This document shows positions 26,158-34,306 of a DNA stretch of 64,000 bases, piece by piece (position 1 is the stretch's first letter; each line of letters starts with the position of its first letter). Location: assembly GCA_900555635.1 (NCBI GenBank), contig USLU01000021.1, positions 1-64,000 on the forward strand, written 5' to 3'. The translations under genes and the position numbers were made by a program. The notes beneath the pieces are model-generated. The model did not search any database. It was not told where the DNA came from and was given only the letters and a program-made list of their open reading frames with translations. The DNA comes from an uncultured Bacteroides sp. GTDB lineage: Bacteria > Bacteroidota > Bacteroidia > Bacteroidales > Bacteroidaceae.

Positions 26158-27966
26158 TTAAAGTTTATTTAAAATCTGAACTAACTTAGAATTATCCTCT
26201 CGACTTCTAATAGCCAGACGAATCAGATTCCGTCCATTCATATTAGATTTTAATCCACAATTACTGATAATTACATCATGTTCTATCAACTTCTGAGTTA
26301 ACTCAGCAGAACTGAATCTATCAATAACTTCACACAAGAAGTAGTTAGCTTGCGAGGGGATAACATGTAGATATGGAATTTGTGTTAATTCTCTATAAAA
26401 CTTCTCACGCTCTGCTATAAACTTCTGGCATGCCTTGGCATAATCTTTCTCATATTTGCCATAGATTTGCAAATAGAACTCACCGAAAGAGTTGATATTC
26501 CAAATAGAAACCTCCTTTTTTATACGAGCTATCAGAGTAGTATCCGATGATGCAAACACTCCTAGACGTAAACCTGGAACTCCATAAGACTTACTAATGG
26601 ATTTCATTACCATCATAGTTGGGAATTTCTGCAAAATATCATTATGCAACAGACTGTTATCAGCATATCCTATAGTAAAGTCCACAAAGCTTTCATCAAC
26701 AATCAGACGTATTTTTCTATCCTCGCACCAAGAAGCCAATCTAAGCACATCTTTCTTGGATATGAAATTTCCAGACGGATTATCAGGATTGATCAGCAAT
26801 AATAGAGAAATTGACTTATCTACATAAAAGTCCATCAAATCGTCAGCTGTATAAACAAAGTTGGTGTTCTGTGGAATGTATGCTACAATTTGTTCTGGAC
26901 GAAGGCGATTGGGATATTCATCAAAAGTCGGATAAATTACCCCCACCTTATCTCCCGTATGTTCTTCCATTACAACCTTGATAAGTTCTGCTGCACCATT
27001 TCCAACCACTACATATTCCTGCTTAATACCAAAGTACTTTCCAGCTAACAAGGAATTCACATACATTCCCGAAGGGTATTCCGTAAGCAATGTATCAAAG
27101 TTGGCACGAAGTTCATCTCTCATTCGTTTGGGAGGAAAATATGGATTAACAAGATAACAATAATCTAATAATTTAGGAAAACGCCAAAAACCTCCATAAC
27201 GTTTATGGTATTCCTTATATTTTGTTTCATCACTAGAAAAAATAGTAGAAGCAATGTCTAAATCTTGTACATCATCAATTTCGTACCATTTCTCATCACT
27301 TATCGGTAAGGCTTTCAATGTTGATGAATGAAGTAATGTCAAGACACGTAGCACTTGCTCATAATATTCGTTATTACCCATCACTTTACTATAAGCATCA
27401 AGAAAGGGAACATATTCATTTGACGAAAACTCGCGGCTGAACTTATAGATATTTACAGTCTTATAATATACATCTACATCTTCATATCTAAAAGCTTCTT
27501 TCGGTACAAAATTCACGATATTGCAATCTGAATCGATGCGTACCATTGTCCCATCCATCCAAGTCTCATACTTAGCCACCAAGGCCAAATTCGGATAAGG
27601 ATTATTTACGATCATAGGAAAGAGAACATCATCAAATATCAAATCTGATTCAATGAGCAAGGTATCTTCTTTTTGCAGTTCTTCCTTTGCCAAGGAAAGT
27701 GAATAAATATTATTCGTCGTGTCATATACAGGGTTGTTTATATATTCAATTTTCAAACCTTTATATTCATTTCCAACATAATTTTTCAGATTCTCTCCTT
27801 TATATCCTATCACGATTATAACTCGAGACAAAGTCAACTTAGAAAGTTGAGACAACGTTCTATCAATCAGTGGTATGCCGTTTACTTTCACCATACATTT
27901 GGTGTCACCTTGGGTTAGTTCACCCAAACGCTTTCCCATACCGGCAGCTAAAATAATTGCTTGCAT
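26158..27966 (-). CDS. Nucleotidyltransferase fused to a PLP aminotransferase-like enzyme
   Basis: This is a 602-residue fusion. Residues about 1-240 form a LicC/PntC-like NTP transferase (IILAAGMGKRLGELTQGDTK, VIVIGYKGENL, LIESDLIFDD). Residues about 260-602 form a fold-type I PLP enzyme of the HisC/CobD group (GNGAAELIKVV, INPDNPSGNFI, VDESFVDF, and SISKSYGVPGLRLG with the probable PLP Lys near 459). PntC-type cytidylyltransferases fused to aminoethylphosphonate transaminases are known, and CobD-like proteins can decarboxylate phospho-amino acids. It could therefore make a CDP-linked amino-phosphate or phosphonate for LicD. No PEP mutase or phosphonopyruvate decarboxylase gene is in the window, which weakens the phosphonate reading. 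Confidence 0.85.
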   Translation of the reverse strand: MQAIILAAGMGKRLGELTQGDTKCMVKVNGIPLIDRTLSQLSKLTLSRVIIVIGYKGENLKNYVGNEYKGLKIEYINNPVYDTTNNIYSLSLAKEELQKEDTLLIESDLIFDDVLFPMIVNNPYPNLALVAKYETWMDGTMVRIDSDCNIVNFVPKEAFRYEDVDVYYKTVNIYKFSREFSSNEYVPFLDAYSKVMGNNEYYEQVLRVLTLLHSSTLKALPISDEKWYEIDDVQDLDIASTIFSSDETKYKEYHKRYGGFWRFPKLLDYCYLVNPYFPPKRMRDELRANFDTLLTEYPSGMYVNSLLAGKYFGIKQEYVVVGNGAAELIKVVMEEHTGDKVGVIYPTFDEYPNRLRPEQIVAYIPQNTNFVYTADDLMDFYVDKSISLLLLINPDNPSGNFISKKDVLRLASWCEDRKIRLIVDESFVDFTIGYADNSLLHNDILQKFPTMMVMKSISKSYGVPGLRLGVFASSDTTLIARIKKEVSIWNINSFGEFYLQIYGKYEKDYAKACQKFIAEREKFYRELTQIPYLHVIPSQANYFLCEVIDRFSSAELTQKLIEHDVIISNCGLKSNMNGRNLIRLAIRSREDNSKLVQILNKL

Positions 27967-28131
27967 AATGATTATCTATAAGTAGTATTAACAAGACGGC
28001 TACCAAGCTTTTACAACTTCACAGCCACTATTAAGTGTTTTATTAATAAAGATAAAATAAGTACTTTAAGCTTCCCCAACTTGGCGGTCCATGTTCCCGT
28101 CTAGAAAAGAACCAAAGACATATATAATGTC

Positions 28132-28403
28132 TCATTCCTTCAGACCAGGAAAAAGAAGATTAACACCCTCGCGGTAAATGCGATCTGCCTCTTCAGGGGT
28201 TGTAAACTCTCTAAAAGCACTTAGAATGTGCTCATAGAAATCAATTTCATAATTGCCTACCCCTTTTTTATATCTTCAAGATAGGCTTGTTTCATGTGGC
28301 AAATGTCACGAAAACTCTCTCTGCTCAAATTCAGAGTTACTAGTTCTTTCATAATGAATTCACCAAACTCCGGATGATTAGAAGATTTTCTAGCTCTTTG
28401 CAT
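28132..28403 (-). pseudogene. Frameshifted small gene at the cassette edge
   Basis: Two adjoining frames look like one protein of about 90 residues. The first part is MQRARKSSNHPEFGEFIMKE to YLEDIKKG, stopping at TAG near 28257-28262. One frame over it continues NYEIDFYEHILSAFREF and DRIYREGVNLLFPGLKE to the stop at 28132. One extra A or G in the AAAAAGGGG run would restore DIKKGVGNYE. I do not recognise the family. It is divergent from the gene at 28518, with a palindrome between them, so it could once have been a regulator of the cassette. A sequencing error at the homopolymer is possible. Confidence 0.6.
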
Positions 28404-28442
28404 GATTTAAAACAGTTATTAATAGTTAAAATTATAAAGATC

Positions 28443-28463
28443 CGTACCCACTATATGGGTACG
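28443..28463. promoter_or_regulatory. Operator-like palindrome in the divergent gap
   Basis: CGTACCC (28443-28449) and GGGTACG (28457-28463) form a perfect 7-bp inverted repeat with a 7-bp AT spacer. It lies between the frameshifted gene and the gene at 28518 on the other strand, a place where a repressor would act on both. Confidence 0.5.
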
Positions 28464-28517
28464 AAGCATGTGAAATATTCAGAGTAACTTCGTTGCGTTT
28501 TTTAAATAACAAAAAAA

Positions 28518-29414
28518 ATGAAAGCACTTAAAACAACCGTATCTATCACAGAACTTCAAAAAATCATCAGAATGTGGAGAAGCCGCAATATAACAGATTC
28601 AAACATTCCTAAACTACTGGAATTATATCTCGGACAATCCGCCTATATGAATGCAGAAGGAGAATATCCTATTGAAAATTTTTACGACCTTTGTCAATCT
28701 TTGAGATTCAGACATACATCGGCTATGCTAAACAGCATCAAGCAATGTAATTCATTCTGCATCCGTCCGGCCGAGAATACTTACACACTTTCGGCTTTCT
28801 ATTCTCCACTCTGGAAAAAACCTGATCCAAATGATAATTTACCGGGCACTTTGCCGGGCAAATGCCCGACCGATACTAATATATATAATACTATATCTAA
28901 AGAGAGCCTTTCTTCCGAAGAAGTTCAAGCCATCGCCAAAGAGTTTTTTCATCTCATCAATCAAGATGCTGTGCAAAAAGCGCAAATCTTCACTCCGTTG
29001 ATAGACCAATTCGAGAAGGAGGAAGGACTGAATCGCAAGCATGCTTGCGAAAATCTCATTATCTTGGTCAATGAATTGCTGATTCCCTACTTCGTCTCTC
29101 AGTCTAAATTTTCAGAATCCAACCATGCAGGTCGTATCGCCTGGCTCAAGAATCTGCTGAAATCTGCCCATGGCAAACATCTGATAAACCAGGCGGCCAA
29201 AAGCGGGCGCGAGAAACGCGAACAGTCCAGACTCGATAATCAAACCAATCAACGTAATAACCGTCCACTCTGCGAATTTGAATGGACAGATCCTGAATCA
29301 GGAATGCGCTTTTACGACGACGACATTGAAGGAGTCGTAAATATTCCTAAGGATGCTCTGCCACGTCCATCGGCAGAAGCCGTATGGAATGTCTTAAGCC
29401 AAACATGGATTTAA
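28518..29414 (+). CDS. Hypothetical protein partnered with the primase-helicase
   Basis: This 298-residue soluble protein resembles the conserved Bacteroides proteins encoded before TOPRIM primase-helicases in capsule-locus and mobile cassettes. The N-terminal half (TTVSITELQKIIRMWRSRNI to about 110) and the C-terminal half (about 130-298) are joined by a Pro/Gly-rich linker, PNDNLPGTLPGKCPTDT. The C-terminal part contains HAGRIAWLKNLLKSAHGK and an Asn/Gln/Arg-rich stretch. No catalytic motif is obvious. The primase gene starts 33 bp downstream, so they are probably co-transcribed. Confidence 0.7.
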   Translation: MKALKTTVSITELQKIIRMWRSRNITDSNIPKLLELYLGQSAYMNAEGEYPIENFYDLCQSLRFRHTSAMLNSIKQCNSFCIRPAENTYTLSAFYSPLWKKPDPNDNLPGTLPGKCPTDTNIYNTISKESLSSEEVQAIAKEFFHLINQDAVQKAQIFTPLIDQFEKEEGLNRKHACENLIILVNELLIPYFVSQSKFSESNHAGRIAWLKNLLKSAHGKHLINQAAKSGREKREQSRLDNQTNQRNNRPLCEFEWTDPESGMRFYDDDIEGVVNIPKDALPRPSAEAVWNVLSQTWI

Positions 29415-29447
29415 TTAATTACGAATTATAAATTACAAATTACAGAA

Positions 29448-31418
29448 ATGAAACCATTTTATTATCTATCAGATTTTCCCGATCGCAAGAATGCGGGAAA
29501 GAATTATTTGGCTCAATGTCCGCAATGCGGAAAAAAACATCTTTCCATAGCCAAGTCTACAGGACTTATGCACTGTTTTACCTCCGGATGCGGATTCAGC
29601 GGTAAGCTGAGGGATTTCTGGGAGAACAAACCCTACATCGAATCATACTATCCTAGCCCTAGCAAAAGATACATTGCGAAAGCATGCGTTAATAGCACAA
29701 GTATCACAAAAGGCAGTCAGTCCGAAGTACTAATGATTCCGGAGGATTACAAAAATCTGGCACCGGAAATTTTCAGTAAAATCAAGCCTCTCACCACCGA
29801 TCCCGACACTACTGATCCTGATCAGCTGGCTGCCCGCCGATATCTCTCAGACCAAAGCATTTCCTTGGAGAGTGCTATTAAGATGCATGTAGGATGTCTC
29901 ACACACCGATGTTTCGGTAAAGACGGAGAAGACAAAAAGTCTATGGGAAATCTCTATCATTGCATCGCATACGTAAACTACGTTAACGGGCAACCCGTCA
30001 ATGTGAAATATCGTTCTTGTGATCTCACTTCAACCGCCAAGGCCGACTCAAACGACGTACAATCAGTAGAATACACCAAATTCTGGTATCAGGATTCTCC
30101 TACCACGCCGTGCGCCCCTTTCAACATCGATTGCTTAAATCCGCTACTAGTAGCCGAAGAAAACATCCGAAAACTGATAATCACTGAAGGCGGAAAAGAT
30201 GTACTCACCATCAGTCAGGCAGGATATCCTTTCGTTATCAGCGTGCCCAATGGCGCTGCAAGCGACCTATCCAAAAGCTTCGAAGCCTTTGAGCCTTGGC
30301 TGGAGCAAGTACAAGACATTGTGATCTGTGGAGACACCGACCTGCCAGGACGAACCTTAACCAAACATCTCACCGACTACTTCGGCAACCGATGCCTGCT
30401 CACCACCCTACCCGGAGACTGCAAAGACATTTCAGATGTACTGACCAAATATGGCGTAGAAATAGTGCACGAAATTATTGAATCGGCCAAACCCCGACAC
30501 ACAGCGGACATCATCACCGTAAACGAACGTACTGACGAAGTTCTGAGTGTGCTGCGTGGAGAATATGACCATGGCTATAGTGTAGGACATGGTCCCTTGA
30601 CCGACCACATCTTCCACCCCGACGACCAAGGTGGACTGATCATTGAAACCGGACAGCCTAACAGCGGAAAAACGGACTTCCTCAATGACCTGACTTGCCG
30701 CCTCATGGCAAAAACAGGACGGTACGTCTGCTATCTCTCATTTGAGGTGCCGGACAAGAACAAGCATATCGCCCAGCTCATCCACTTAATGTTGGGCAAG
30801 GTCAACACTACCGCTTATACCCAAATCCAACTACAACCCATCATCGACTATCTGAACACGCACATGGTGCACTTAGACCTGCATGAGATATCTCCTACAC
30901 CGGAGCACATCCTTGATCGTGCCGATATAGTGCGCCGCACTTCTCCGCTAAAATATCTTATCATAGATCCCTATCTCTTCATGGAAGTAGAGACGGGACA
31001 AAATAGCACCGAAACCCAAGCTATTAAAAATATGTTGACCCAATTACAGTCTTGGGGACGCAGTAACAAAATATGGGTCATCATTGTAGCCCACCCACGC
31101 AAACTTCAAAAGCTGAACGGGAAAAACGAGCTGGAAGGCATCGATATGTACACCATTGCCGGTAGTGCCAACTGGGCGAATCTCGCGGACTTCATCTTCT
31201 CGCTGACACGCATCAACGAACAAGACCGTGCCTACACCAGACTAGACATGCTGAAAGTTCGCGACCAGGAATTGTGTCAAACCGGAAGTGTACTTTATGT
31301 ACGCCAGCCTTGCGGACGCTACGACGAACGCGAGTCCGAAGAGCAAGTCATGGCCGAAATGCAAGGTAAAATACTTGCCAAAGATCAGCTTCCCTGGGTA
31401 TCATTGATTGGTGAATAA
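29448..31418 (+). CDS. TOPRIM primase - RecA-like helicase (Twinkle/T7 gp4-like)
   Basis: This 656-residue protein has three parts. A zinc ribbon lies at about residues 24-48 (CPQCGKKHLSIAKSTGLMHC, then CGF). A TOPRIM domain lies at about 240-330 (LIITEGGKDVLTIS and VICGDTDLPGRTL). A RecA/DnaB-type ATPase lies at about 370-620, with Walker A ETGQPNSGKTDF, Walker B YLIIDPYLF and WVIIVAHPRK. The order zinc-TOPRIM-helicase is that of phage primase-helicases. It lies in a cassette facing against the capsule operon and is followed at once by four phased TTGTAC repeats. Confidence 0.88.
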   Translation: MKPFYYLSDFPDRKNAGKNYLAQCPQCGKKHLSIAKSTGLMHCFTSGCGFSGKLRDFWENKPYIESYYPSPSKRYIAKACVNSTSITKGSQSEVLMIPEDYKNLAPEIFSKIKPLTTDPDTTDPDQLAARRYLSDQSISLESAIKMHVGCLTHRCFGKDGEDKKSMGNLYHCIAYVNYVNGQPVNVKYRSCDLTSTAKADSNDVQSVEYTKFWYQDSPTTPCAPFNIDCLNPLLVAEENIRKLIITEGGKDVLTISQAGYPFVISVPNGAASDLSKSFEAFEPWLEQVQDIVICGDTDLPGRTLTKHLTDYFGNRCLLTTLPGDCKDISDVLTKYGVEIVHEIIESAKPRHTADIITVNERTDEVLSVLRGEYDHGYSVGHGPLTDHIFHPDDQGGLIIETGQPNSGKTDFLNDLTCRLMAKTGRYVCYLSFEVPDKNKHIAQLIHLMLGKVNTTAYTQIQLQPIIDYLNTHMVHLDLHEISPTPEHILDRADIVRRTSPLKYLIIDPYLFMEVETGQNSTETQAIKNMLTQLQSWGRSNKIWVIIVAHPRKLQKLNGKNELEGIDMYTIAGSANWANLADFIFSLTRINEQDRAYTRLDMLKVRDQELCQTGSVLYVRQPCGRYDERESEEQVMAEMQGKILAKDQLPWVSLIGE

Positions 31419-31499
31419 ACACTTGTACAAGCGAGAGGCTACACTTGTACTAGTGTAGGCCGACGCTTGTACAAGTGAACGCCAACGATAGTACAAGTG
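31419..31499. repeat. Four TTGTAC repeats phased at 22 bp
   Basis: The cores TGTACA (31424-31429), TGTACT (31446-31451), TGTACA (31468-31473) and AGTACA (31490-31495) are spaced exactly 22 bp apart, about two DNA turns. Each lies in a palindrome-like ACTTGTACAAGT context; the first two share ACTTGTAC and the last two GTACAAGTG. They fill the gap between the end of the primase-helicase gene and the end of the 84-residue gene on the other strand. The layout recalls iterons or a cooperative operator. Confidence 0.75.
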
Positions 31500-31504
31500 T
31501 AAAA

Positions 31505-31759
31505 TCAAGGTCTGCCCAAATACTCAAAAATCAATCCCACTTGTTTGCAAGTAAAAATCTGCTGCGTAGGGCGATAGCCTGTTTGTAATAAAGCCGAATA
31601 AAGATCTTCGTTCCGGTGCATCCAGCGCGAAAGACGGTTTAGAGCCGAACGATCACCGATTTCAGGTGCATAAGCTCGTGCCAGCTCACTCTTAGAATAG
31701 GGATGAACAGACAATTCTTCTACCTCATCCTCTACTGTTTCACAAATTGAATTCTTCAT
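31505..31759 (-). CDS. DUF4248-like small protein
   Basis: This 84-residue protein contains HPYSKSELARAYAPEIGDRS, LNRLSRWMHRNEDLYSALLQ and QQIFTCKQVGLIFEYLGRP. It resembles the DUF4248 proteins regularly found beside HU-like, smalltalk and amidase genes in Bacteroides capsule loci. The pattern (KSELARAY, QVGLIFEYLG) resembles a helix-turn-helix. The function is unknown. It is divergent from the HU-like gene. Confidence 0.75.
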   Translation of the reverse strand: MKNSICETVEDEVEELSVHPYSKSELARAYAPEIGDRSALNRLSRWMHRNEDLYSALLQTGYRPTQQIFTCKQVGLIFEYLGRP

Positions 31760-31883
31760 TTTCTGATAACTTTTTAGTTCTATTATATGCTATAAAGTTA
31801 CAAAAAACTCATCAATATTCCTCCAATCTGAGAGAGTTTTATCACATCTCAATGTCACTCATTTTCATCACTTTCCGTCATCG

Positions 31884-31891
31884 TATCTTTG
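31884..31891 (+). promoter_or_regulatory. -7 promoter element of the HU-like gene
   Basis: TATCTTTG matches the Bacteroides -7 consensus, 65 bp before the HU-like start codon. The -33 region (near 31861-31864) is only T-rich. Confidence 0.6.
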
Positions 31892-31956
31892 TTCCATCGA
31901 AATAAGGAAAGAACCGGTTCGCTCTATTTCATTTTTTAATTTTTAATTTTCAAACT

Positions 31957-32478
31957 ATGTTGAATTACAGTATCGCAATGCTCAAAAATCCGGTTAAACC
32001 GGATGAAGAGCCAAAGGCTTATGCCAAGTCGCAAATTGCGGGTGAACTCACCCTAAAAGAATTGAGCCAACGAGTGGCCAAACAAACTACCGTAAGCAGG
32101 GCGGATGTATCTGCCGTACTTATTTCTACGGTGGAAAATATGATTGACGGGCTACACGAAGGCTTGCAAGTAGACTTCGGAGAACTCGGCAAGTTTCGTT
32201 TACAAATTTGCAGCAATGGAGCTATATCTGCCGAAAAATTCACATCGGCAAATATCACCGGAGTAAATATTCAATTCGTTCCCGGCGAGGATCTGAAAGA
32301 TGTGTTCACCGGACTGGAATTTGCACCGGTACCTACCCGCGCCGCCACACGTGCTTTACTCAAAGCGCAAAAGGCAGGAGAAACCACTGTGGATATTTCC
32401 AAAAAGCCAACTACAGGTGGTGGAAATAAGCCCGGTGGAGGCGGTATCGGGGATGAAAATGACAATCCGTTGGGATGA
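31957..32478 (+). CDS. HU-family DNA-binding-like protein
   Basis: This 173-residue protein has an HU/IHF-like core at about residues 15-125 (LKELSQRVAKQTTVSRADVS, VDFGELGKFRLQI, VQFVPGEDLKDVF-like NIQFVPGEDLKDVFTGL). It carries a long low-complexity tail ending TGGGNKPGGGGIGDENDNPL, longer than classical HU (about 90 residues). These long HU-like proteins accompany smalltalk peptides and amidases in Bacteroides capsule loci. Strong DNA binding is not certain for this branch. Confidence 0.85.
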   Translation: MLNYSIAMLKNPVKPDEEPKAYAKSQIAGELTLKELSQRVAKQTTVSRADVSAVLISTVENMIDGLHEGLQVDFGELGKFRLQICSNGAISAEKFTSANITGVNIQFVPGEDLKDVFTGLEFAPVPTRAATRALLKAQKAGETTVDISKKPTTGGGNKPGGGGIGDENDNPLG

Positions 32479-32522
32479 TGATAATTATCAAGTACTAATT
32501 ACAAATTATTAATTACTAAGTT

Positions 32523-32627
32523 ATGAAAGAAAAATCTTCTTCGGTATGGGGCTTCGTTCTCAAAGTTGTTGTTGCATTAGCTACCGCTTTGGCGGGAGTC
32601 TTGGGTCTGAATTCTTGTATGCGCTAA
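32523..32627 (+). CDS. Smalltalk-family small protein
   Basis: This is a 34-residue protein, MKEKSSSVWGFVLKVVVALA then TALAGVLGLNSCMR, with one hydrophobic helix and a C-terminal Cys. It matches the tiny smalltalk proteins encoded between HU-like and amidase genes in Bacteroides. The function is not known; its single helix suggests membrane insertion, and with the neighbouring amidase a holin-like role is conceivable but unproven. Confidence 0.8.
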   Translation: MKEKSSSVWGFVLKVVVALATALAGVLGLNSCMR

Positions 32628-32631
32628 CAGT

Positions 32632-33075
32632 ATGAGAGCAGGCAGTTTCTATCAGAACTATCGGGAGGTACGCCTCCTGATAGTTCATTGCAGCGCAACG
32701 CGCTGTGATCGTGATTTTTCAGTGGAGGCACTTCAGCGCAGTCATCTTCAGCGAGGTTTTGCCAGTATTGGTTATCATTTCTACATCACTCGCAACGGCG
32801 AAGTACATGTATGTCGTCCTGCACATCAGATCGGTGCCCATGCCTCCGGATGGAATGATAAAAGCCTGGGGATCTGCTATGAAGGTGGTCTTAATGAAGA
32901 GGGACATCCCGCAGATACGCGCACGTATGCACAAAAGTGTTCACTTCTCGACCTCTTACGACAATTAAAAACGGATTATCCGGATGCTCTTATTTTGGGA
33001 CATTATCAACTCAGTAAATCAGTGCATAAGGCTTGTCCGTGTTTTGATGCAAAAAAGGAATATCAAGAATTATAA
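32632..33075 (+). CDS. N-acetylmuramoyl-L-alanine amidase (T7-lysozyme type)
   Basis: This 147-residue Amidase_2 domain protein has the zinc ligands in LLIVHCSATRC (His), IGAHASGWNDKSLGICYEG (His) and HKACPCFD (Cys). It cuts the bond between muramic acid and the peptide in peptidoglycan. It has no signal peptide, like phage endolysins, and starts 4 bp after the smalltalk gene, which could provide membrane passage. Its stop lies 27 bp from the convergent WecA-like gene. Confidence 0.9.
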   Translation: MRAGSFYQNYREVRLLIVHCSATRCDRDFSVEALQRSHLQRGFASIGYHFYITRNGEVHVCRPAHQIGAHASGWNDKSLGICYEGGLNEEGHPADTRTYAQKCSLLDLLRQLKTDYPDALILGHYQLSKSVHKACPCFDAKKEYQEL

Positions 33076-33102
33076 AATCGTAATCTGATTCTTTACATGA
33101 AC

Positions 33103-34299
33103 TCAGACTTTATCCAATTTTTGTTGTATCCACAAGTATCCTCCTTTGCGTTCAATGTGAGACCAAACACCCAAAATACGCAATACACGCAACAGAGAAC
33201 TCGTTTTGGATAATGATTTCACGTAAGGGTATAATCCGAACGTAAACAGTAACCCCATTAATATAACTGCATAAAGCTGTCCTTCTACCGATACACCTAA
33301 TTTCCACAATAACAACCAAATCAATACTACCAAAGCATTCAAAATAAGAACACAAAGCGCAGTTCCGGCATGTGAAAAACCTAAATAGATAAATAGATGA
33401 TGTAAATGAGTCCTATCAGGCATAAAAGGTGACCTTCCTCGAAAAACACGACTGGACATCACTCTCACTGTATCAAATACCGGAATAACAAGTACCGCCA
33501 TCGCAAAGGGAATAAGCCCAATGCCACGCTCAGACAAATCTACCATCTGCGATTTACTATTAAGTATATGGATTACAAAAACAGACATTATTATTCCCAT
33601 CAAGAGTGTACCGCCATCACCGATAAACATACGCGAGGTGTTGCCAAAAACATTATGAAGAAAGAAGGGTATCAAAGCTCCGACACAAGTGGCAGCTAAA
33701 ATCGCCATGGAATAATCACCAACATAATAGAAAAAGCATCCGAAAATGACCGATGCCATAATACAAAATCCGGAAGATAATCCGTTTACTCCATCAATCA
33801 AATTAATGGAATTAATGATACCTACTGATATAAAAACAGTAAGTGGAACCGCTATCCAAGTAGAAAGTTGTGTGATTCCCCAAAGCCCATGAAAATCATT
33901 AATAGAGTTCTGACATATAAAAATTAGTAATAGTACAGAAATTATCTCTATAACAAAACGTATAGAAGCAGAAAGTCCCATTATATCGTCAATTGTACCC
34001 ACATAGAGCATAACAATCATCACACCAAGAATAATACATAAAGAGGCACTATCATAAAAGGGACTAACAACACCTAAACCTAAGGAAATGCCAAAGAACA
34101 CAGCAACTCCTCCCAACACTGGCACAGGAGTTCGCTGTAATTTACGAGAATTAGGATTGTCAACAATGTCTTTCATTAAAGCTAATTTCACCAATCGCGG
34201 ATGTATCACCCAAACGGCAAAAGTGGCAATAAAAAACGCTGCAATCAACAATAGCCAACTATCTGAAATAAATAATTGCTCTAAAAATGAATTACACAT
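33103..34299 (-). CDS. WecA/MraY-family initiating sugar-phosphate transferase
   Basis: This is a 398-residue polytopic membrane enzyme with family motifs GGVAVFFGISLG, GTIDDIMGL, NSINLIDGVNGLSSG, GDGGTLLMG and RTHLHHLF. It moves a HexNAc-1-phosphate from a UDP-sugar onto undecaprenyl phosphate to start each capsule repeat. It lies right after wzz and before the reversed cassette. Confidence 0.93.
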   Translation of the reverse strand: MCNSFLEQLFISDSWLLLIAAFFIATFAVWVIHPRLVKLALMKDIVDNPNSRKLQRTPVPVLGGVAVFFGISLGLGVVSPFYDSASLCIILGVMIVMLYVGTIDDIMGLSASIRFVIEIISVLLLIFICQNSINDFHGLWGITQLSTWIAVPLTVFISVGIINSINLIDGVNGLSSGFCIMASVIFGCFFYYVGDYSMAILAATCVGALIPFFLHNVFGNTSRMFIGDGGTLLMGIIMSVFVIHILNSKSQMVDLSERGIGLIPFAMAVLVIPVFDTVRVMSSRVFRGRSPFMPDRTHLHHLFIYLGFSHAGTALCVLILNALVVLIWLLLWKLGVSVEGQLYAVILMGLLFTFGLYPYVKSLSKTSSLLRVLRILGVWSHIERKGGYLWIQQKLDKV

Positions 34300-34306
34300 G
34301 TCATTA

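Noticed and set aside
26158..27966. The fusion as proof of an aminoethylphosphonate capsule
   Set aside because: No PEP mutase or phosphonopyruvate decarboxylase is in the window, so this is kept only as one possibility.
28443..28463. CGTACCC...GGGTACG palindrome as a possible recombinase or att site
   Set aside because: It is a single copy with no second half elsewhere in the window and no integrase gene, so an operator is the simpler reading.
31419..31499. The four repeats as a CRISPR array
   Set aside because: The repeated cores are too short, the spacing is 22 bp with no distinct spacers, and no cas genes are present.
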